A stretch of 64,000 nucleotides of DNA from a bacterium (Candidatus Blackallbacteria) CG13_big_fil_rev_8_21_14_2_50_49_14 (GTDB lineage Bacteria; Cyanobacteriota; Sericytochromatia; UBA7694). The notes below the pieces were generated by a model, which was not told the origin of the DNA, did not search any database, and saw only the letters and a program-made list of their open reading frames with translations. The stretch covers positions 42,379 through 106,378 of the forward strand of contig PFGG01000021.1 in the NCBI GenBank assembly GCA_002783405.1. Reading direction: 5' to 3'. Below, in pieces: positions 1 through 10,091 of the stretch (positions within the stretch are counted from its first letter, which is position 1; every line of letters starts with the position of its first letter). Made by a program: the position numbers and the translations under genes.

Positions 1-194
1 ATGGGGCGACACTCTACGATACGGACCAAATCCCCAGCCTTGGAAAGCTCTTGTTCATCATGGAACTTATAGCGCTTTCTGCGAGACTGCACCTTTTTAT
101 AGATCGGGTGTGTGGGGAAGCGTTCGACCTCCGCAATACGGGTTTTCTGCATTTTATCACTGACGACCTTACCGGTCAGAACACGTTTAGGCAT
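1..194 (-). CDS. rpsQ: 30S ribosomal protein S17 (3' end cut by window edge)
   Basis: S17 is a primary 16S rRNA-binding protein of the small subunit. The frame reads from an ATG at 194 towards base 1 and is still open at the edge, so the C-terminus is missing. Visible family motifs are [12 protein letters not shown] near residues 8-19, a KRYKFHDE segment in the middle and [11 protein letters not shown] at the end of what is seen. The ATG lies inside the end of rpmC, an 8-base overlap, which implies translational coupling. It is the expected next gene after L29 in the S10 operon. The longer forward-strand reading frames over this region are shadows. Confidence 0.93.
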   Translation of the reverse strand, partial: MPKRVLTGKVVSDKMQKTRIAEVERFPTHPIYKKVQSRRKRYKFHDEQELSKAGDLVRIVECRP

Positions 195-408
195 TGACTT
201 CTTCTCCTTCCAATTCACGTTCCCGCAGCAAGGTGTTGATACGGGCTACTTTTTGCCGCAACAGACGCAGACGGGCAGTATTGGAAAGCTGACGTGTTGC
301 CATCCATTGGAACTTCAAATTAAAAAGTTCCTGTTTGGCTTCCTGACGCTCATCCAGCAATTCCTGCTGGGAAAGTTCGCGCAAACGACTTATTTCTTGT
401 TTAGACAT
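187..408 (-). CDS. rpmC: 50S ribosomal protein L29
   Basis: L29 (73 residues) sits near the polypeptide exit tunnel of the large subunit. The protein is the usual short two-helix type, rich in Leu, Arg and Glu ([17 protein letters not shown] start; [14 protein letters not shown] in the middle). The frame can be extended 27 codons upstream into rplP, but the L29 family begins at the MSKQEI methionine (408), just past the rplP stop, so that start is used. The C-terminal tail ELEGEEVNA is somewhat acidic. Same S10 operon position as in most bacteria. Confidence 0.95.
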   Translation of the reverse strand: MSKQEISRLRELSQQELLDERQEAKQELFNLKFQWMATRQLSNTARLRLLRQKVARINTLLRERELEGEEVNA

Positions 409-409
409 T

Positions 410-847
410 TTATTCTTCGCCTCCTTCAGCTTGAGCAGCCTCTTGCTCTTCGCGGGTGACAAAGCGGGTTTTAATCGGCAGTTTGGCACTGGCCAGACGC
501 ATCGCTTTACGGGCTACTTCTTCGGGTACACCGGCCAGTTCAAACATGATACGACCGGGTTTGACAACGGCTACCCAATACTCGGGTGAACCTTTACCAC
601 TGCCCATCCGGGTTTCAGCGGGTTTTGCTGTGATCGGTTTGTCAGGAAAAATACGGATATGTACTTTCCCGCCACGACGTACAGAACGTGTCATGGCCCG
701 ACGTGCAGCTTCAATCTGGCGGGCGGTAATCCAGGCAGGCTCCAGACCTTGCAGTCCGAATTCGCCAAAGGCGACAGTCGTACCGCGGGTTTCCTTGCCC
801 TTCATGCGGCCCCGCATCTGCTTTCTGTACTTTGTACGTTTAGGCAT
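410..847 (-). CDS. rplP: 50S ribosomal protein L16
   Basis: L16 (145 residues) helps form the A-site/tRNA-binding region of the large subunit. Hallmarks are the start [14 protein letters not shown], the [11 protein letters not shown] segment, the basic [15 protein letters not shown] stretch and the conserved MGSGKG. The frame could start two codons earlier at ATG 853, but the family starts at MPKR. The ATG overlaps the rpsC stop by 8 bases. The C-terminal tail past residue 135 is acidic ([13 protein letters not shown]), a small lineage-specific extension. Confidence 0.96.
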   Translation of the reverse strand: MPKRTKYRKQMRGRMKGKETRGTTVAFGEFGLQGLEPAWITARQIEAARRAMTRSVRRGGKVHIRIFPDKPITAKPAETRMGSGKGSPEYWVAVVKPGRIMFELAGVPEEVARKAMRLASAKLPIKTRFVTREEQEAAQAEGGEE

Positions 848-1508
848 TAGCATGGGAAGGGACCTCTTTTTTCGACTCTTTTTCTTTCAGCTTTTCGCCG
901 TGATAAACCCATACTTTGATACCGATAATTCCGAAAACGGTTTTGGCTTCAAAGAAACCATAGTCAATATCGGCACGCAGGGTGTGCAGCGGAATACGAC
1001 CTTCACGCAGCCACTCGGTACGGGCAATATCTGCACCAGCCAGACGGCCGGCGATCATGATTTTAATACCCTGGGCACCTGAATTCATGGCCCGGGACAT
1101 GGACTGCTTCATGACACGACGGAAAGCGACACGTTTTTCCAACTGTACAGCCGCAGCTTCAGCAATCAGCTGAGCGTTGGTTTCAACAGATTTGACTTCC
1201 TGTACATTCATCTGAACTTTTTTGTTCAGTTCCTGGAAAAGCTTCTGACGCAGTTCCTCAATATTTTTACCGCCACGGCCGACAACCATGCCGGGTTTGG
1301 CAGTAAGGATGGTTACTTCTACCTGGTTGGACTTGCGTTCAACTTCAATATCAGCAATACCTGCAGCGGAGAGCTGTTTTTTTACAATCTCACGAATACG
1401 ACGATCTTCCTGGATCAGGTCGGGATAATTCTTGGGTGAAAACCAACGGCTTTTCCAATTTTTGGTAATCCCTAAACGAAATCCAATAGGGTGTACTTTC
1501 TGGCCCAT
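840..1508 (-). CDS. rpsC: 30S ribosomal protein S3
   Basis: S3 (222 residues) binds the head of the 30S subunit and lines the mRNA entry channel. It opens with [14 protein letters not shown]. It contains the KH RNA-binding motif around residues 60-90 ([14 protein letters not shown], with the GxxG loop) and the conserved [16 protein letters not shown] helix and [22 protein letters not shown] region. Length is within the normal range. The C-terminal tail is lysine-rich. Between rplV and rplP, as in the standard S10 operon. Confidence 0.97.
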   Translation of the reverse strand: MGQKVHPIGFRLGITKNWKSRWFSPKNYPDLIQEDRRIREIVKKQLSAAGIADIEVERKSNQVEVTILTAKPGMVVGRGGKNIEELRQKLFQELNKKVQMNVQEVKSVETNAQLIAEAAAVQLEKRVAFRRVMKQSMSRAMNSGAQGIKIMIAGRLAGADIARTEWLREGRIPLHTLRADIDYGFFEAKTVFGIIGIKVWVYHGEKLKEKESKKEVPSHANA

Positions 1509-1517
1509 ATTGTCTCC

Positions 1518-1868
1518 TTACTTCTTCTTCGGCCCAACGGCGATGGTGACATGGCTGGAGCGCTTTTTGATCATATAGGCGCGGCCCTGTGCACGGGGCT
1601 GAACCCGGCGCAGTGTGCGGCCACCATCTACAAAAGCTTCAACCACATAGAGTTCTTCCACATCCAACATATTGTTGTTTTCTGCATTTGAAAGTGCAGA
1701 GTGGAGAACCTTTTCAATAATCCGGGCAGCTTTATGCGGCATGAACTTGAGGTGGTCCAACGCATCAAGTCCATTCATTCCCCGGACCAGATTCATCACC
1801 CGTCTCAGCTTGAAGGGTGACATGCTGACATTCTTGGCAATTGCCTTGACTTTAACTGGGTTACTCAC
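1518..1868 (-). CDS. rplV: 50S ribosomal protein L22
   Basis: L22 (116 residues) contacts all domains of 23S rRNA and its beta-hairpin lines the nascent peptide tunnel. Family features are SPFKLRRVMNLVRG near residues 17-30, LHSALSNAENN in the middle and the hairpin end GRAYMIKKRSSHVTIAV. The gap to rpsC is 9 bases. The ATG at 1868 gives the usual short N-terminus. Confidence 0.96.
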   Translation of the reverse strand: MSNPVKVKAIAKNVSMSPFKLRRVMNLVRGMNGLDALDHLKFMPHKAARIIEKVLHSALSNAENNNMLDVEELYVVEAFVDGGRTLRRVQPRAQGRAYMIKKRSSHVTIAVGPKKK

Positions 1869-1883
1869 GGTATGTTCCTCATT

Positions 1884-2162
1884 CTATCGGCGTGATACGG
1901 TTTTTTCACCGGCGTGGCCACGGAACATACGGGTGGGAACAAATTCGCCCAACCGGTAGTCAACCATGTTTTCAGTCACGAAGATGGGCACATGTTTGCG
2001 GCCATTATAAACGGCAATGGTGTGTCCAATCATATCCGGTGTAATGGTGGAGGCGCGGGACCAGGTTTTAATGACGCGCTTCTCATTTTTATCATTCATG
2101 CGCTCAATTTTCTTAAGCAGCTTTTCCTGAATAAAAGGTCCTTTTTTTACAGAACGGCTCAT
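1884..2162 (-). CDS. rpsS: 30S ribosomal protein S19
   Basis: S19 (92 residues) sits in the 30S head and contacts S13 and the A-site finger of the 50S subunit. It begins [11 protein letters not shown] and carries the hallmark [21 protein letters not shown] and the LGEFVPTR motif near the C-terminus. Full length for the family. It lies between rplB and rplV with short gaps. Confidence 0.97.
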   Translation of the reverse strand: MSRSVKKGPFIQEKLLKKIERMNDKNEKRVIKTWSRASTITPDMIGHTIAVYNGRKHVPIFVTENMVDYRLGEFVPTRMFRGHAGEKTVSRR

Positions 2163-2177
2163 TGGTCGCTGTCTCCT

Positions 2178-3014
2178 TTATCGTGCGTTCCGGCTAACGC
2201 GCTTCTGTGTAATGAAGCGGTCGCTCGGTTTTTTCTTGCGGGTGCGGAAGCCCATAGCAGGCTGACCCCAGGGGGTCTGTGCCTTACCACCGACGGGTGC
2301 TTTACCCTCACCACCACCATGTGGGTGATCGCAGGGGTTCATCACAACACCGCGGTTGTGGGGCCGACGGCCCATGTGACGTTTACGACCGGCTTTACCA
2401 ATCGAAACGTTTTTAAAATCGGCATTGCCCAGCGAACCAATGGTGGCCCGGCAATTTTTGGAAACCATACGCACTTCGCCAGAAGGCAGCTTGATTTGAA
2501 CGTACTCGCCGTCCTTTGCCACAAGCTGAGCGGATGTTCCGGCCGCACGGGCCATCTGTCCACCCCGGCCGGGCTGAAGCTCCACGTTATGAATCACTGT
2601 ACCCAGAGGAATATCTTTCAGAACCATGGCATGCCCTGGTTTGATGTCAGCCTGTTCACCGGCAAGCACTTCATCGCCAACTTTTAAACCCTGGGGAGCC
2701 AGGATATAGCGTTTTTCGCCATCGGCATAGTGAAGTAAGGCAATATTGGCTGTGCGGTTGGGATCGTATTCGATCGTTGCCACTTTAGCAGGAATATTGT
2801 CTTTATTACGCTTGAAGTCAATCAGGCGGTAATGACGTTTATGACCACCCCCCCGGAAGCGGGATGTAATCCGTCCGGTATTGTTGCGGCCACCTGTTTT
2901 CTTCAGAGGTACCAGCAGTGATTTTTCGGGCGTAGAGGTTGTGATTTCCTCATATGTAAGCCGGCTCATATTGCGTTGGCCAGCAGTTGTTGGTTTTAAA
3001 ACTCGAATACCCAT
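2178..3014 (-). CDS. rplB: 50S ribosomal protein L2
   Basis: L2 (278 residues) is needed for subunit joining and peptidyl transferase centre architecture. The opening [17 protein letters not shown], the [17 protein letters not shown] block and the highly conserved [16 protein letters not shown] near residue 225 (with the universally conserved histidine) are all present. The N-terminal wording is of the type seen in Cyanobacteriota-related and Gram-positive lineages rather than Proteobacteria. Confidence 0.97.
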   Translation of the reverse strand: MGIRVLKPTTAGQRNMSRLTYEEITTSTPEKSLLVPLKKTGGRNNTGRITSRFRGGGHKRHYRLIDFKRNKDNIPAKVATIEYDPNRTANIALLHYADGEKRYILAPQGLKVGDEVLAGEQADIKPGHAMVLKDIPLGTVIHNVELQPGRGGQMARAAGTSAQLVAKDGEYVQIKLPSGEVRMVSKNCRATIGSLGNADFKNVSIGKAGRKRHMGRRPHNRGVVMNPCDHPHGGGEGKAPVGGKAQTPWGQPAMGFRTRKKKPSDRFITQKRVSRNAR

Positions 3015-3030
3015 AGTGTTTCACCACTTC

Positions 3031-3309
3031 CTAAATCGCGAGATCAATTTTGTGACCAGCTTTAAGGGTCACAATTGCTTTTTTGCGGGCTTTCCGCTTA
3101 CGGGCACGACTCCCAAAAGGGCGTTGCTCCGGCTTGACATTCAGAGTGCGAACCTTGTCGACGTCCACTTTAAAAATGGTGCTGACGGCTTTCGCGATCT
3201 CAACTTTGTTTGCTTTTGTATCCACTTCAAAGACGTACTGGTTATCGGCACCCAAGAGGGTCGATTTTTCAGTAATCAGAGGATATTTTACGATGGTATA
3301 GGGATCCAT
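3031..3309 (-). CDS. rplW: 50S ribosomal protein L23
   Basis: L23 (92 residues) lies at the tunnel exit and docks trigger factor and SRP. The start is set at MDPYTIVKYPLITEKS (3309), one base after the rplD stop; a longer frame reaching 3369 would run back into rplD and is rejected. Family features are the ITEKS motif, the YVFEVDTKANKVEIAKAV segment and the basic loop GSRARKRKARKKAIV. Confidence 0.95.
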   Translation of the reverse strand: MDPYTIVKYPLITEKSTLLGADNQYVFEVDTKANKVEIAKAVSTIFKVDVDKVRTLNVKPEQRPFGSRARKRKARKKAIVTLKAGHKIDLAI

Positions 3310-3310
3310 A

Positions 3311-3931
3311 TCAGACAATCCTTCCTTCCAGTAACTGCAGAGAACCTTCAGCAACCAGCAGAGTGTCATGTTTCAGGACATCTACTACACCTACGTTTTT
3401 GGGGCTGACGACAGAAACCTGACGCAGATTACGGGTCACCTTATGCAAGGCTTCGTTATAATCAGCAATCACCAGAACTTTCTGATCAGCAAGGCCCATT
3501 TTTCCGAGCAGAGCCAGGAATTCAGAGGTCTTGTTCAGGTTCAGAGTGGCGTCTTCGACGACAACGGCGCTTTCACGTTTAACGGAGAGCGCAGAGCTCA
3601 GCGCACGAAATGCCATTTTACGGTTCAGACTGGTTTCAAAGCTGTGGGGTCTTGGACCAAAGGAAACACCGCCCCCACGCCAAATCGACGAGGTACGGCT
3701 ACCGGCACGGGCGCGGCCTGTGCCTTTTTGTTTCCAGGGTTTCTTACCACCACCGCGTACTTCAGAGCGGGTTTTGGTGCAGGCAGTTCCCAGACGGGCA
3801 TTGTTCAATTGACGAACAGAAGCCATATGCATCAAATCGACATTGGGTTCAGCGCCCCAGAGCAGATCAGCACCTTCGATGCTGACGTATCCCTGGCTGG
3901 ACGCTTCAAACTTTTTCAATTCAACGGACAT
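3311..3931 (-). CDS. rplD: 50S ribosomal protein L4
   Basis: L4 (206 residues) binds 23S rRNA and extends a loop into the exit tunnel; in some bacteria it also represses its own operon. The tunnel-loop signature is visible (KTRSEVRGGGKKPWKQKGTG, then RAGSRTSSIWRGGG), followed by the conserved core to the C-terminus. Its ATG shares one base with the rplC stop (TAATG), a coupled arrangement. Confidence 0.96.
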   Translation of the reverse strand: MSVELKKFEASSQGYVSIEGADLLWGAEPNVDLMHMASVRQLNNARLGTACTKTRSEVRGGGKKPWKQKGTGRARAGSRTSSIWRGGGVSFGPRPHSFETSLNRKMAFRALSSALSVKRESAVVVEDATLNLNKTSEFLALLGKMGLADQKVLVIADYNEALHKVTRNLRQVSVVSPKNVGVVDVLKHDTLLVAEGSLQLLEGRIV

Positions 3932-4575
3932 TAGGCTTTCCCTCCTTTAACAACAGGAACAATTTTAACGACTGCACCTGTAGAACCGGGAACAGCTCCT
4001 TTTACCAACAGCAGATTGCGTTCGGTATCCACCTGAACCACCTGCAGATTTGTGGTCGTAACTACCTTATTGGGTTTACGGCCAGACATCTTGACGCCTT
4101 TGTATACGCGTCCAGGTGTAGTACCGGCACCAATGGAGCCGGGAATACGGTGGGACTTGGAACCATGACTCATGGGACCACGACCGAAATGATGGCGTTT
4201 GGTAGCTCCCATAAAGCCTTTGCCAATGGGTTTGCCCTGAACATTGATGGCCTGGCCTACGCTGAACTGACTGACTGTCAATTCTGCGCCGACTTCAAAC
4301 CCATCGGTGCTCTGTGTACGAAATTCAACCAGGCGTCGAGTTGTATGGACACCCGCTTTTTTAAAATGACCTTGCTGAGGCTTGTTCAAACGATGCTTCG
4401 GAACCGATTCAAAACCGACCTGCAAAGCCGAATACCCATCGGTATCCGGCTTCTTGACCTGAACGATCGGGCAGGGGCCGGCCTGAATAACTGTGACCGG
4501 CACACTGTTTCCCGTTTCATCGAAGACATGTGTCATCCCCAGTTTGGTACCTATAAGTCCTACATTAGAACTCAT
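3931..4575 (-). CDS. rplC: 50S ribosomal protein L3
   Basis: L3 (214 residues) is an early assembly protein of the large subunit with a loop near the peptidyl transferase centre. Family features are the start GLIGTKLGMTHVFDE, the central GFMGATKRHHFGRGPMSHGS block around residue 125 and GAGTTPGRVYKGVKMSGR. First of the L3-L4-L23-L2 gene run, 48 bases after rpsJ. Confidence 0.96.
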   Translation of the reverse strand: MSSNVGLIGTKLGMTHVFDETGNSVPVTVIQAGPCPIVQVKKPDTDGYSALQVGFESVPKHRLNKPQQGHFKKAGVHTTRRLVEFRTQSTDGFEVGAELTVSQFSVGQAINVQGKPIGKGFMGATKRHHFGRGPMSHGSKSHRIPGSIGAGTTPGRVYKGVKMSGRKPNKVVTTTNLQVVQVDTERNLLLVKGAVPGSTGAVVKIVPVVKGGKA

Positions 4576-4623
4576 CGGGGTTATGTCTCCTTACTTTCTT
4601 CTTTTGCAACTGTAGTCATTTGT

Positions 4624-4932
4624 CTACAGCTTTACTTCGATATCGACGCCAGCAGGCAGGTCCATGTGCATCAGCGCATCAACCGTCTTCGTGGAGGGTT
4701 CCAGAATGTCCAGCAAACGCTTGTGGGTACGAATCTCGAAATGTTCCCGAGATTTCTTATCCACGTGCGGTGAACGCAGAACACAAAACACGTTCTTGCG
4801 GATGGGCAGCGGCACCGGACCTACTACTTTGGCGTCGGTACGGCGAGCGGTTTCCACAATACGACGCGCGGACTCGTCCAGCAAACGATGATCGTAGGAT
4901 TTTAACCTGATTCTGATTTTTTGACCTGCCAT
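4624..4932 (-). CDS. rpsJ: 30S ribosomal protein S10
   Basis: S10 (NusE, 102 residues) is a small-subunit protein and also part of the NusB-NusE antitermination complex. [14 protein letters not shown] at the start, [35 protein letters not shown] in pieces and the C-terminal [10 protein letters not shown] are typical. It follows tuf directly (11-base gap), the arrangement of the cyanobacterial str operon, but here the L3 group follows without a break. Confidence 0.97.
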   Translation of the reverse strand: MAGQKIRIRLKSYDHRLLDESARRIVETARRTDAKVVGPVPLPIRKNVFCVLRSPHVDKKSREHFEIRTHKRLLDILEPSTKTVDALMHMDLPAGVDIEVKL

Positions 4933-4943
4933 ACTAACAATCC

Positions 4944-6176
4944 TTATTCTTCTTCTTTAATATCAGCCAGGATGCTGGTTACGACGCCTGAACCGACCGT
5001 ACGGCCGCCTTCACGAATCGCGAAACGCATTCCTTCTTCAATAGCGACGGGTTTCTGCAGAACGACTACCATTTCGATATTGTCGCCAGGCATAACCATT
5101 TCTACGCCTTCGGGCAGTTTGCACTCACCAGTTACGTCGGTGGTACGAACATAGAACTGAGGGCGATAGCCGGGGAAGAACGGTGTGTGACGACCGCCTT
5201 CTTCTTTTTTCAATACGTAGACTTGCGCATTGAAGTGGTTGTGGGGCTTAATGGAGCCGGGTTTAGCGACTACCTGTCCACGTTCCACGTCATCTTTGCT
5301 GATACCACGCATCAGGATGCCCACGTTGTCACCAGCCAGACCTTCGTCCAGGGTTTTACGGAACATTTCAACACCGGTAACGACGGTTTTACGGGTATCA
5401 CCCAGACCGACGATTTCTACTTCTTCACCGACTTTGCAGCGACCGCGTTCGATACGGCCGGTTGCTACAGTACCACGACCGGTGATGGTGAAAACATCTT
5501 CCACTGCCATCAGCAGGGGTTTGTCCACATCACGTGCGGGGTCGGGAATATAAGAGTCAACGGCATCCATCAGAGCCCAGACTTTGTCAACCCACTCATT
5601 TTCACCACGTTGGGTTTTGGGGTTGCCAGCCATAGCTTCCATGGCTTTGAAGCCAGAACCAGCTACGATAGGAATATCATCGCCGGGGAACTCATATTCG
5701 TTCAGCAGTTCGCGCAGTTCCATTTCAACCAACTCGATCAGCTCAGGGTCATCTACCTGGTCGATCTTGTTGAGGAAGCAGACCATGCTGGGAACGCCAA
5801 CCTGACGGGCCAAGAGGATGTGTTCACGGGTCTGGGGCATGGGGCCGTCAGAAGCAGACACAACCAGAATCGCGCCGTCCATCTGAGCTGCACCGGTAAT
5901 CATGTTCTTGATGTAGTCAGCGTGTCCGGGGCAGTCAACGTGAGCATAGTGACGTTTTTCGGTTTCATACTCAACGTGGCTGGTATTGATGGTGATACCA
6001 CGCGCTTTTTCTTCGGGGGCATTGTCAATCTGGTCATAGCCGCGTGCCACGCCGCCACCTGCTGCTGCCAGCGCCATGGTAATAGCTGCTGTCAGAGTGG
6101 TTTTGCCGTGGTCAACGTGGCCAATGGTGCCAATATTGACGTGCGGTTTATTACGTTCAAATTTTTCTCTCGCCAT
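4944..6176 (-). CDS. tuf: Translation elongation factor EF-Tu
   Basis: EF-Tu (410 residues) is the GTPase that delivers aminoacyl-tRNA to the ribosome. The P-loop GHVDHGKT is at residues 19-26, DCPGH (G3) near 82, NKID (G4) near 138, and domains 2 and 3 are complete to the ILADIKEEE end. The length matches the roughly 409-residue cyanobacterial type more than the 394-residue enterobacterial one. It is the only tuf gene in the window. A 91-base gap with a hairpin separates it from fusA, so it may have extra regulation. Confidence 0.98.
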   Translation of the reverse strand: MAREKFERNKPHVNIGTIGHVDHGKTTLTAAITMALAAAGGGVARGYDQIDNAPEEKARGITINTSHVEYETEKRHYAHVDCPGHADYIKNMITGAAQMDGAILVVSASDGPMPQTREHILLARQVGVPSMVCFLNKIDQVDDPELIELVEMELRELLNEYEFPGDDIPIVAGSGFKAMEAMAGNPKTQRGENEWVDKVWALMDAVDSYIPDPARDVDKPLLMAVEDVFTITGRGTVATGRIERGRCKVGEEVEIVGLGDTRKTVVTGVEMFRKTLDEGLAGDNVGILMRGISKDDVERGQVVAKPGSIKPHNHFNAQVYVLKKEEGGRHTPFFPGYRPQFYVRTTDVTGECKLPEGVEMVMPGDNIEMVVVLQKPVAIEEGMRFAIREGGRTVGSGVVTSILADIKEEE

Positions 6177-6227
6177 ACTGAATCTCCTAGGTCACAATAT
6201 AATTTGTTATTTAACTTATATTTAACT

Positions 6228-6262
6228 TGGCCTAAATATCAATTTTAATCAATTTTAGGCCA
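6228..6262 (-). promoter_or_regulatory. Intercistronic hairpin between fusA and tuf
   Basis: Perfect 9-base arms (TGGCCTAAA at 6228-6236 and its complement at 6254-6262) enclose an AT-rich 17-base loop. It starts 6 bases after the fusA stop. No T-run follows on the minus strand, so a simple terminator is unlikely. It may protect the fusA 3' end or set the fusA/tuf expression ratio. Confidence 0.4.
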
Positions 6263-6267
6263 GATGT

Positions 6268-8361
6268 CTATACCTTTGCTTTGCCAGATGCGTACACAAC
6301 GGCTTCAGCGACATTCTTGGGAACTTCGGCATAATGAGAAAACTCCATGCTGAAGGTTCCGCGCCCCTGGGTCATGGAGCGTACATCGGTTGCATAGCCA
6401 AACATCTCAGCCAGCGGTACCGACGCGTGAATTTTCTGGAGGCCACCATCTTCGGCTTCCATGCTCTTGAGTTCGCCACGACGACGGCCTTGCAGGTCGC
6501 CCATGACATCCCCCATGTTATTTTCGGGCACAATGACTTCCAGACTCATACGCGGCTCCAACAGGTAAGGATTGGCTTTGCGCATGGATTCTTTAAAACC
6601 CATTGAACCGGCAATCCGGAAGGCCATATCTGAAGAGTCCACTTCGTGGAAGGAGCCGTCATACAGGGTGACCTTGATGCCAATGGCGGGGAATCCAGCC
6701 ACAACACCTGAGGTCATTGCATCACGCATGCCACCTTCAACGGCGGGGATATATTCCTTCGGAATGACACCACCGACAATTTCGCTGACAAATACAAAGT
6801 CTTCTTCAGACTCGGCAGGCAGGGGTTCCATACGAACACGGATGTGTGCATATTGACCACGACCACCAGATTGTTTAACGAACTTGGTTTCATTTTCAAC
6901 TTTGCTGCGAATGGTTTCGCGGTAAGAAATCTGGGGCTTACCAACGTTACAGCCTACGTTGAACTCACGGACCAGACGGTCGGCGATGATTTCAAGGTGA
7001 AGTTCACCCATGCCGGAAATAATCGTTTCGCCTGTTTCATGATCCACTTTCACGCGGAAAGTGGGATCTTCTTCAGCCAGACGTCCAAGGGCAGCAGACA
7101 GTTTGTCGCGATCCGCCTGGGTTTTGGGCTCAACAGCCACAGAAACAACGGGCTCAGGGAAGACCATGCTTTCAAGGATGACGGGTTTGTTTTCGTTACA
7201 GAGGGTGTCCCCTGTGGTGGTGTTGCGCAGGCCAATGGCTGCGGCCAAATCACCGGCATAAACCGCGTCAATTTCAAGACGTTGATCCGCACGCATCTGT
7301 ACCAGACGGGAAATGCGCTCTTTATGGCCTTTGGTGGAGTTGTAGACATAGCTGCCCTTTTCCAGGGTGCCAGAATAGCAACGGATAAAGGTCAGTTTAC
7401 CGATAAAGGGATCGGTAATGATCTTGAACGCCAAAGCAGAAAAGGGCTCGTCATCTTTGGGATAGAGCAGAACTTCTTCGTCTTCTTTTGACATGTCCTG
7501 TACAGGAGGCACGTCAAGGGGAGAAGGCAGATAGTCGAGAACCGCGTCGAGCAGGAGCTGAACGCCTTTGTTTTTAAAGGCGGTTCCGCAGAATACAGGG
7601 GTCAGCTTGGTGGCGATAACGGCTTGGCGCATGGCTTTTTTAAGCTCATCTACGCTGATTTCTTCGCCTTCCATATATTTGGTCAGCAAAGCGTCATCTT
7701 GTTCAGAGGCTGCTTCGATCAATTCTTCGCGATATTTTTCAACATCTTTCAGCATATGCTCAGGAATGGGCAGTTCGCGGATATCTTCGCCGAGGTCATC
7801 ATAATAGCCATAAGCTTTTTGGGTGACCAAATCGACAATACCGAAAAACTCTTCATTCTGGAAAATGGGCAGTTGAGCAGGAATAGCCCGGTCGTTCAGG
7901 CGTTCGCGTACTTTTTCGAAGGCGCGTACATAGTTGGCGCCGGGACGGTCCATTTTATTGACGAAGATAATGCGGGGAACCTTATAACGGTTGGCCTGGC
8001 GCCAGACGGTTTCAGATTGGGGTTGTACACCGGCTACCGCGCAGAGTACGCCCACCATGCCATCGAGTACACGCAGAGAGCGTTCTACTTCAACGGTGAA
8101 ATCCACGTGACCAGGGGTATCAATGATATTGATACGGTGATTTTTCCACTCAGATGTAATCGCAGCGGAGGTAATGGTGATGCCGCGTTCACGTTCCTGA
8201 ACCATATAATCTGTTACGGCAGTACCATCGTGAACTTCACCGATTTTGTGTACCATGCCGGTGTAATAGAGAATACGTTCGGTGGTGGTGGTTTTACCGG
8301 CGTCAATATGGGCAACAATCCCAATATTGCGGACGGTATCAATTTTTACTTTCCTAGACAT
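6268..8361 (-). CDS. fusA: Translation elongation factor EF-G
   Basis: EF-G (697 residues) drives ribosomal translocation and, with RRF, recycling. The P-loop AHIDAGKT is at residues 17-24, DTPGH near 80 and NKMD near 135. The five-domain length and the C-terminal domain ([16 protein letters not shown]) are complete. Domain IV contains the conserved [12 protein letters not shown] segment. It sits between rpsG and tuf as in the classical str operon. Confidence 0.98.
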   Translation of the reverse strand: MSRKVKIDTVRNIGIVAHIDAGKTTTTERILYYTGMVHKIGEVHDGTAVTDYMVQERERGITITSAAITSEWKNHRINIIDTPGHVDFTVEVERSLRVLDGMVGVLCAVAGVQPQSETVWRQANRYKVPRIIFVNKMDRPGANYVRAFEKVRERLNDRAIPAQLPIFQNEEFFGIVDLVTQKAYGYYDDLGEDIRELPIPEHMLKDVEKYREELIEAASEQDDALLTKYMEGEEISVDELKKAMRQAVIATKLTPVFCGTAFKNKGVQLLLDAVLDYLPSPLDVPPVQDMSKEDEEVLLYPKDDEPFSALAFKIITDPFIGKLTFIRCYSGTLEKGSYVYNSTKGHKERISRLVQMRADQRLEIDAVYAGDLAAAIGLRNTTTGDTLCNENKPVILESMVFPEPVVSVAVEPKTQADRDKLSAALGRLAEEDPTFRVKVDHETGETIISGMGELHLEIIADRLVREFNVGCNVGKPQISYRETIRSKVENETKFVKQSGGRGQYAHIRVRMEPLPAESEEDFVFVSEIVGGVIPKEYIPAVEGGMRDAMTSGVVAGFPAIGIKVTLYDGSFHEVDSSDMAFRIAGSMGFKESMRKANPYLLEPRMSLEVIVPENNMGDVMGDLQGRRRGELKSMEAEDGGLQKIHASVPLAEMFGYATDVRSMTQGRGTFSMEFSHYAEVPKNVAEAVVYASGKAKV

Positions 8362-8387
8362 ATAAGTAACTTCTGTATCCTTGTCGC

Positions 8388-8858
8388 TTAATAACGGTAA
8401 TGCGCGAAAGCACGGTTGGCATCTGCCATTTTGTGTGTGTCTTCACGCTTTTTGACGCTGGCACCCGTATTGTTGTGGGCATCCATAATTTCTGCAGACA
8501 GTTGGTCGATCATGGATTTACCATTGCGTGCACGTGCGTGCTTGATTAACCAACGCAGGGCCAGGGCGGTACCGCGCTCCAGGGAAACTTCAATCGGCAC
8601 CTGATAGGTTGCGCCACCCACACGACGGGGTTTGACTTCAATCATGGGACGAATATTGCTCAAAGCCTGCTCAAAAACTTCAATGCCGGGTTTGTTCAGC
8701 TTTTCTTCGGCGCGAGACAGGGCTTTGTAAACAATGTTTTCAGCCACGGTCTTTTTACCGCGCATCATCATGCAATTGATGAATTTGGAAAGAACTTCAC
8801 TGCGGTATACGGCATCAGGTGCAGGAATCCGCTTTTTGATTTTCGCTCTTCTGGGCAT
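8388..8858 (-). CDS. rpsG: 30S ribosomal protein S7
   Basis: S7 (156 residues) nucleates assembly of the 30S head and lies by the E site. It starts [10 protein letters not shown] and contains [38 protein letters not shown] residues and the final [17 protein letters not shown]. Full length. Located between rpsL and fusA. Confidence 0.97.
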   Translation of the reverse strand: MPRRAKIKKRIPAPDAVYRSEVLSKFINCMMMRGKKTVAENIVYKALSRAEEKLNKPGIEVFEQALSNIRPMIEVKPRRVGGATYQVPIEVSLERGTALALRWLIKHARARNGKSMIDQLSAEIMDAHNNTGASVKKREDTHKMADANRAFAHYRY

Positions 8859-8873
8859 AGGATCACCTTTTCA

Positions 8874-9269
8874 CTACTTTTTCGCTGCTGTTTTGGATTT
8901 TTTGGGCGGCTTCGCACCATACTTGGAACGGCCTTGGGCACGGTTGGCTGCGCCATTGGTATCCAGGGTTCCACGCACGATGTGATAACGCACACCAGGC
9001 AAGTCTTTTACACGGCCACCGCGAATCAAGACCACAGAGTGTTCCTGGAGATTGTGACCAATCCCGGGAATATATGCGGTTACTTCGATTTTGCTGGTCA
9101 AGCGGACACGAGCCACTTTGCGCAGGGCGGAGTTCGGTTTCTTCGGTGTCATGGTGAACACACGGGTGCACACCCCTCTACGTTGAGGGCACTGCTTTAA
9201 AGCGGGTGACTTGGATTTATAGGTCACCGCTTTTCTGGGTTTCCGGATTAACTGATTGATTGTAGGCAA
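8874..9269 (-). CDS. rpsL: 30S ribosomal protein S12
   Basis: S12 (131 residues) sits at the decoding centre and is the classical streptomycin-resistance protein. The conserved [19 protein letters not shown] and [17 protein letters not shown] segments are intact, with the usual lysines of the drug-sensitive form. The wording [17 protein letters not shown] and the QGRSKYGAK tail are close to the cyanobacterial form. It is the first gene of the cluster; GGAGG lies just upstream of its ATG. Confidence 0.97.
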   Translation of the reverse strand: MPTINQLIRKPRKAVTYKSKSPALKQCPQRRGVCTRVFTMTPKKPNSALRKVARVRLTSKIEVTAYIPGIGHNLQEHSVVLIRGGRVKDLPGVRYHIVRGTLDTNGAANRAQGRSKYGAKPPKKSKTAAKK

Positions 9270-9331
9270 GAGAGTCCCTCCTCACTGGTTTAGAAAGCTT
9301 TAAATTCAGGATAAATCGGAATAATGAAAAC

Positions 9332-9359
9332 AGTATATTCAGGAAACGAAGTATACCAA
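9332..9359 (-). promoter_or_regulatory. Putative sigma-70-type promoter of the str/S10 cluster
   Basis: On the minus strand TTGGTA (9359-9354) and TATACT (9337-9332) are separated by 16 bases. Transcription would start near 9325, leaving a leader of about 55 bases before rpsL. It lies just downstream of the terminator of the preceding operon. Chosen by eye. Confidence 0.5.
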
Positions 9360-9416
9360 TAGAATTGAGGCGATGTCTACCATATTCAGCGGCTTTGCGG
9401 GAAAAAAAGTGATCCT

Positions 9417-9443
9417 GATCTCTTTCAGCTCTCGAAAGAGATC
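9417..9443 (-). terminator. Putative intrinsic terminator of the rsfS operon
   Basis: A perfect 10-base stem (GATCTCTTTC and its complement) with a 7-base loop. On the minus strand a T-rich stretch follows about 10 bases later (CACTTTTTTT). It lies 84 bases past the stop of the HAMP gene and before the str promoter. The offset T-run makes it a less than ideal terminator. Confidence 0.5.
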
Positions 9444-9526
9444 CTAGTGCCTTAAATTTTTTCAAAAACAAGCCAATAAAAGGCTTTCTGCCAGACTTAT
9501 GTGCACATGAAGGCCATTTTAACTGC

Positions 9527-10078
9527 CTATTTTAACTTGTACTTTAAGCCCGTCTCTTCAATTTTTTGACGAAGATCCTGTAAAGATTCTTCAAGTTCAG
9601 AAGTGGGAAGTTCTGCTTTGTTCTGAATTTGGCTGACCAGAAAATCCACTTTGGCAAGAATGGCTTCGGTTTTCTGGGTCTCAATCACCAGGCTGTTGCG
9701 CAGGTGATCGAGCAGGTGGTTGACTTCTTCGGCCAGCTCCTGCAATTCGTCATCGGTGCGCAGAAAAACGCGCAGACTCAAATCTTTTTCATCGATAATC
9801 TGGCGGAAGCTTTTCTCGATCTTGTAGATCGGGCCCGCGATTTTATGGGTAAAGAGAATACTGATACCCGCCACCAGAACGACAAAGCCTATTGCCAGCA
9901 GGAGCAGGTATATAAGTGAAAAGCCCGGTGTGCCATTTTTCAACAGGGGGGCAATCAATGAAAGAATAACCCCCAGATTTAGGCCCACGCCAATCGCCAA
10001 TACAAACATAAACGCGTATTTGGTCTGAAGGTCGGGTTTTACAAAATACTGCGTACGACGGTAGGCGCGCTCAGCCAT
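9527..10078 (-). CDS. Membrane protein with HAMP domain
   Basis: A 183-residue protein with two transmembrane helices (about residues 22-45 and 55-76) and a HAMP-like linker beginning THKIAGPIYKIEKSFRQI. A coiled-coil tail follows, rich in Glu, Gln and Leu. There is no kinase, GGDEF or methyl-accepting domain, so it is a signalling stub or membrane scaffold. The IAGPIYK wording is typical of HAMP proteins of delta-proteobacterial and related lineages. GAGG precedes the ATG. It is the last gene of the rsfS-pseudopilin-HAMP unit, 13 bases after the pseudopilin. Actual role unknown. Confidence 0.7.
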   Translation of the reverse strand: MAERAYRRTQYFVKPDLQTKYAFMFVLAIGVGLNLGVILSLIAPLLKNGTPGFSLIYLLLLAIGFVVLVAGISILFTHKIAGPIYKIEKSFRQIIDEKDLSLRVFLRTDDELQELAEEVNHLLDHLRNSLVIETQKTEAILAKVDFLVSQIQNKAELPTSELEESLQDLRQKIEETGLKYKLK

Positions 10079-10091
10079 TCTTTACCTCATC

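Noticed and set aside
5187..6248. A 353-codon forward frame over tuf
   Set aside because: It is antiparallel to a complete EF-Tu gene; a codon-use shadow of a highly expressed gene.
7624..8391. Forward frame over fusA
   Set aside because: Shadow of EF-G on the other strand.
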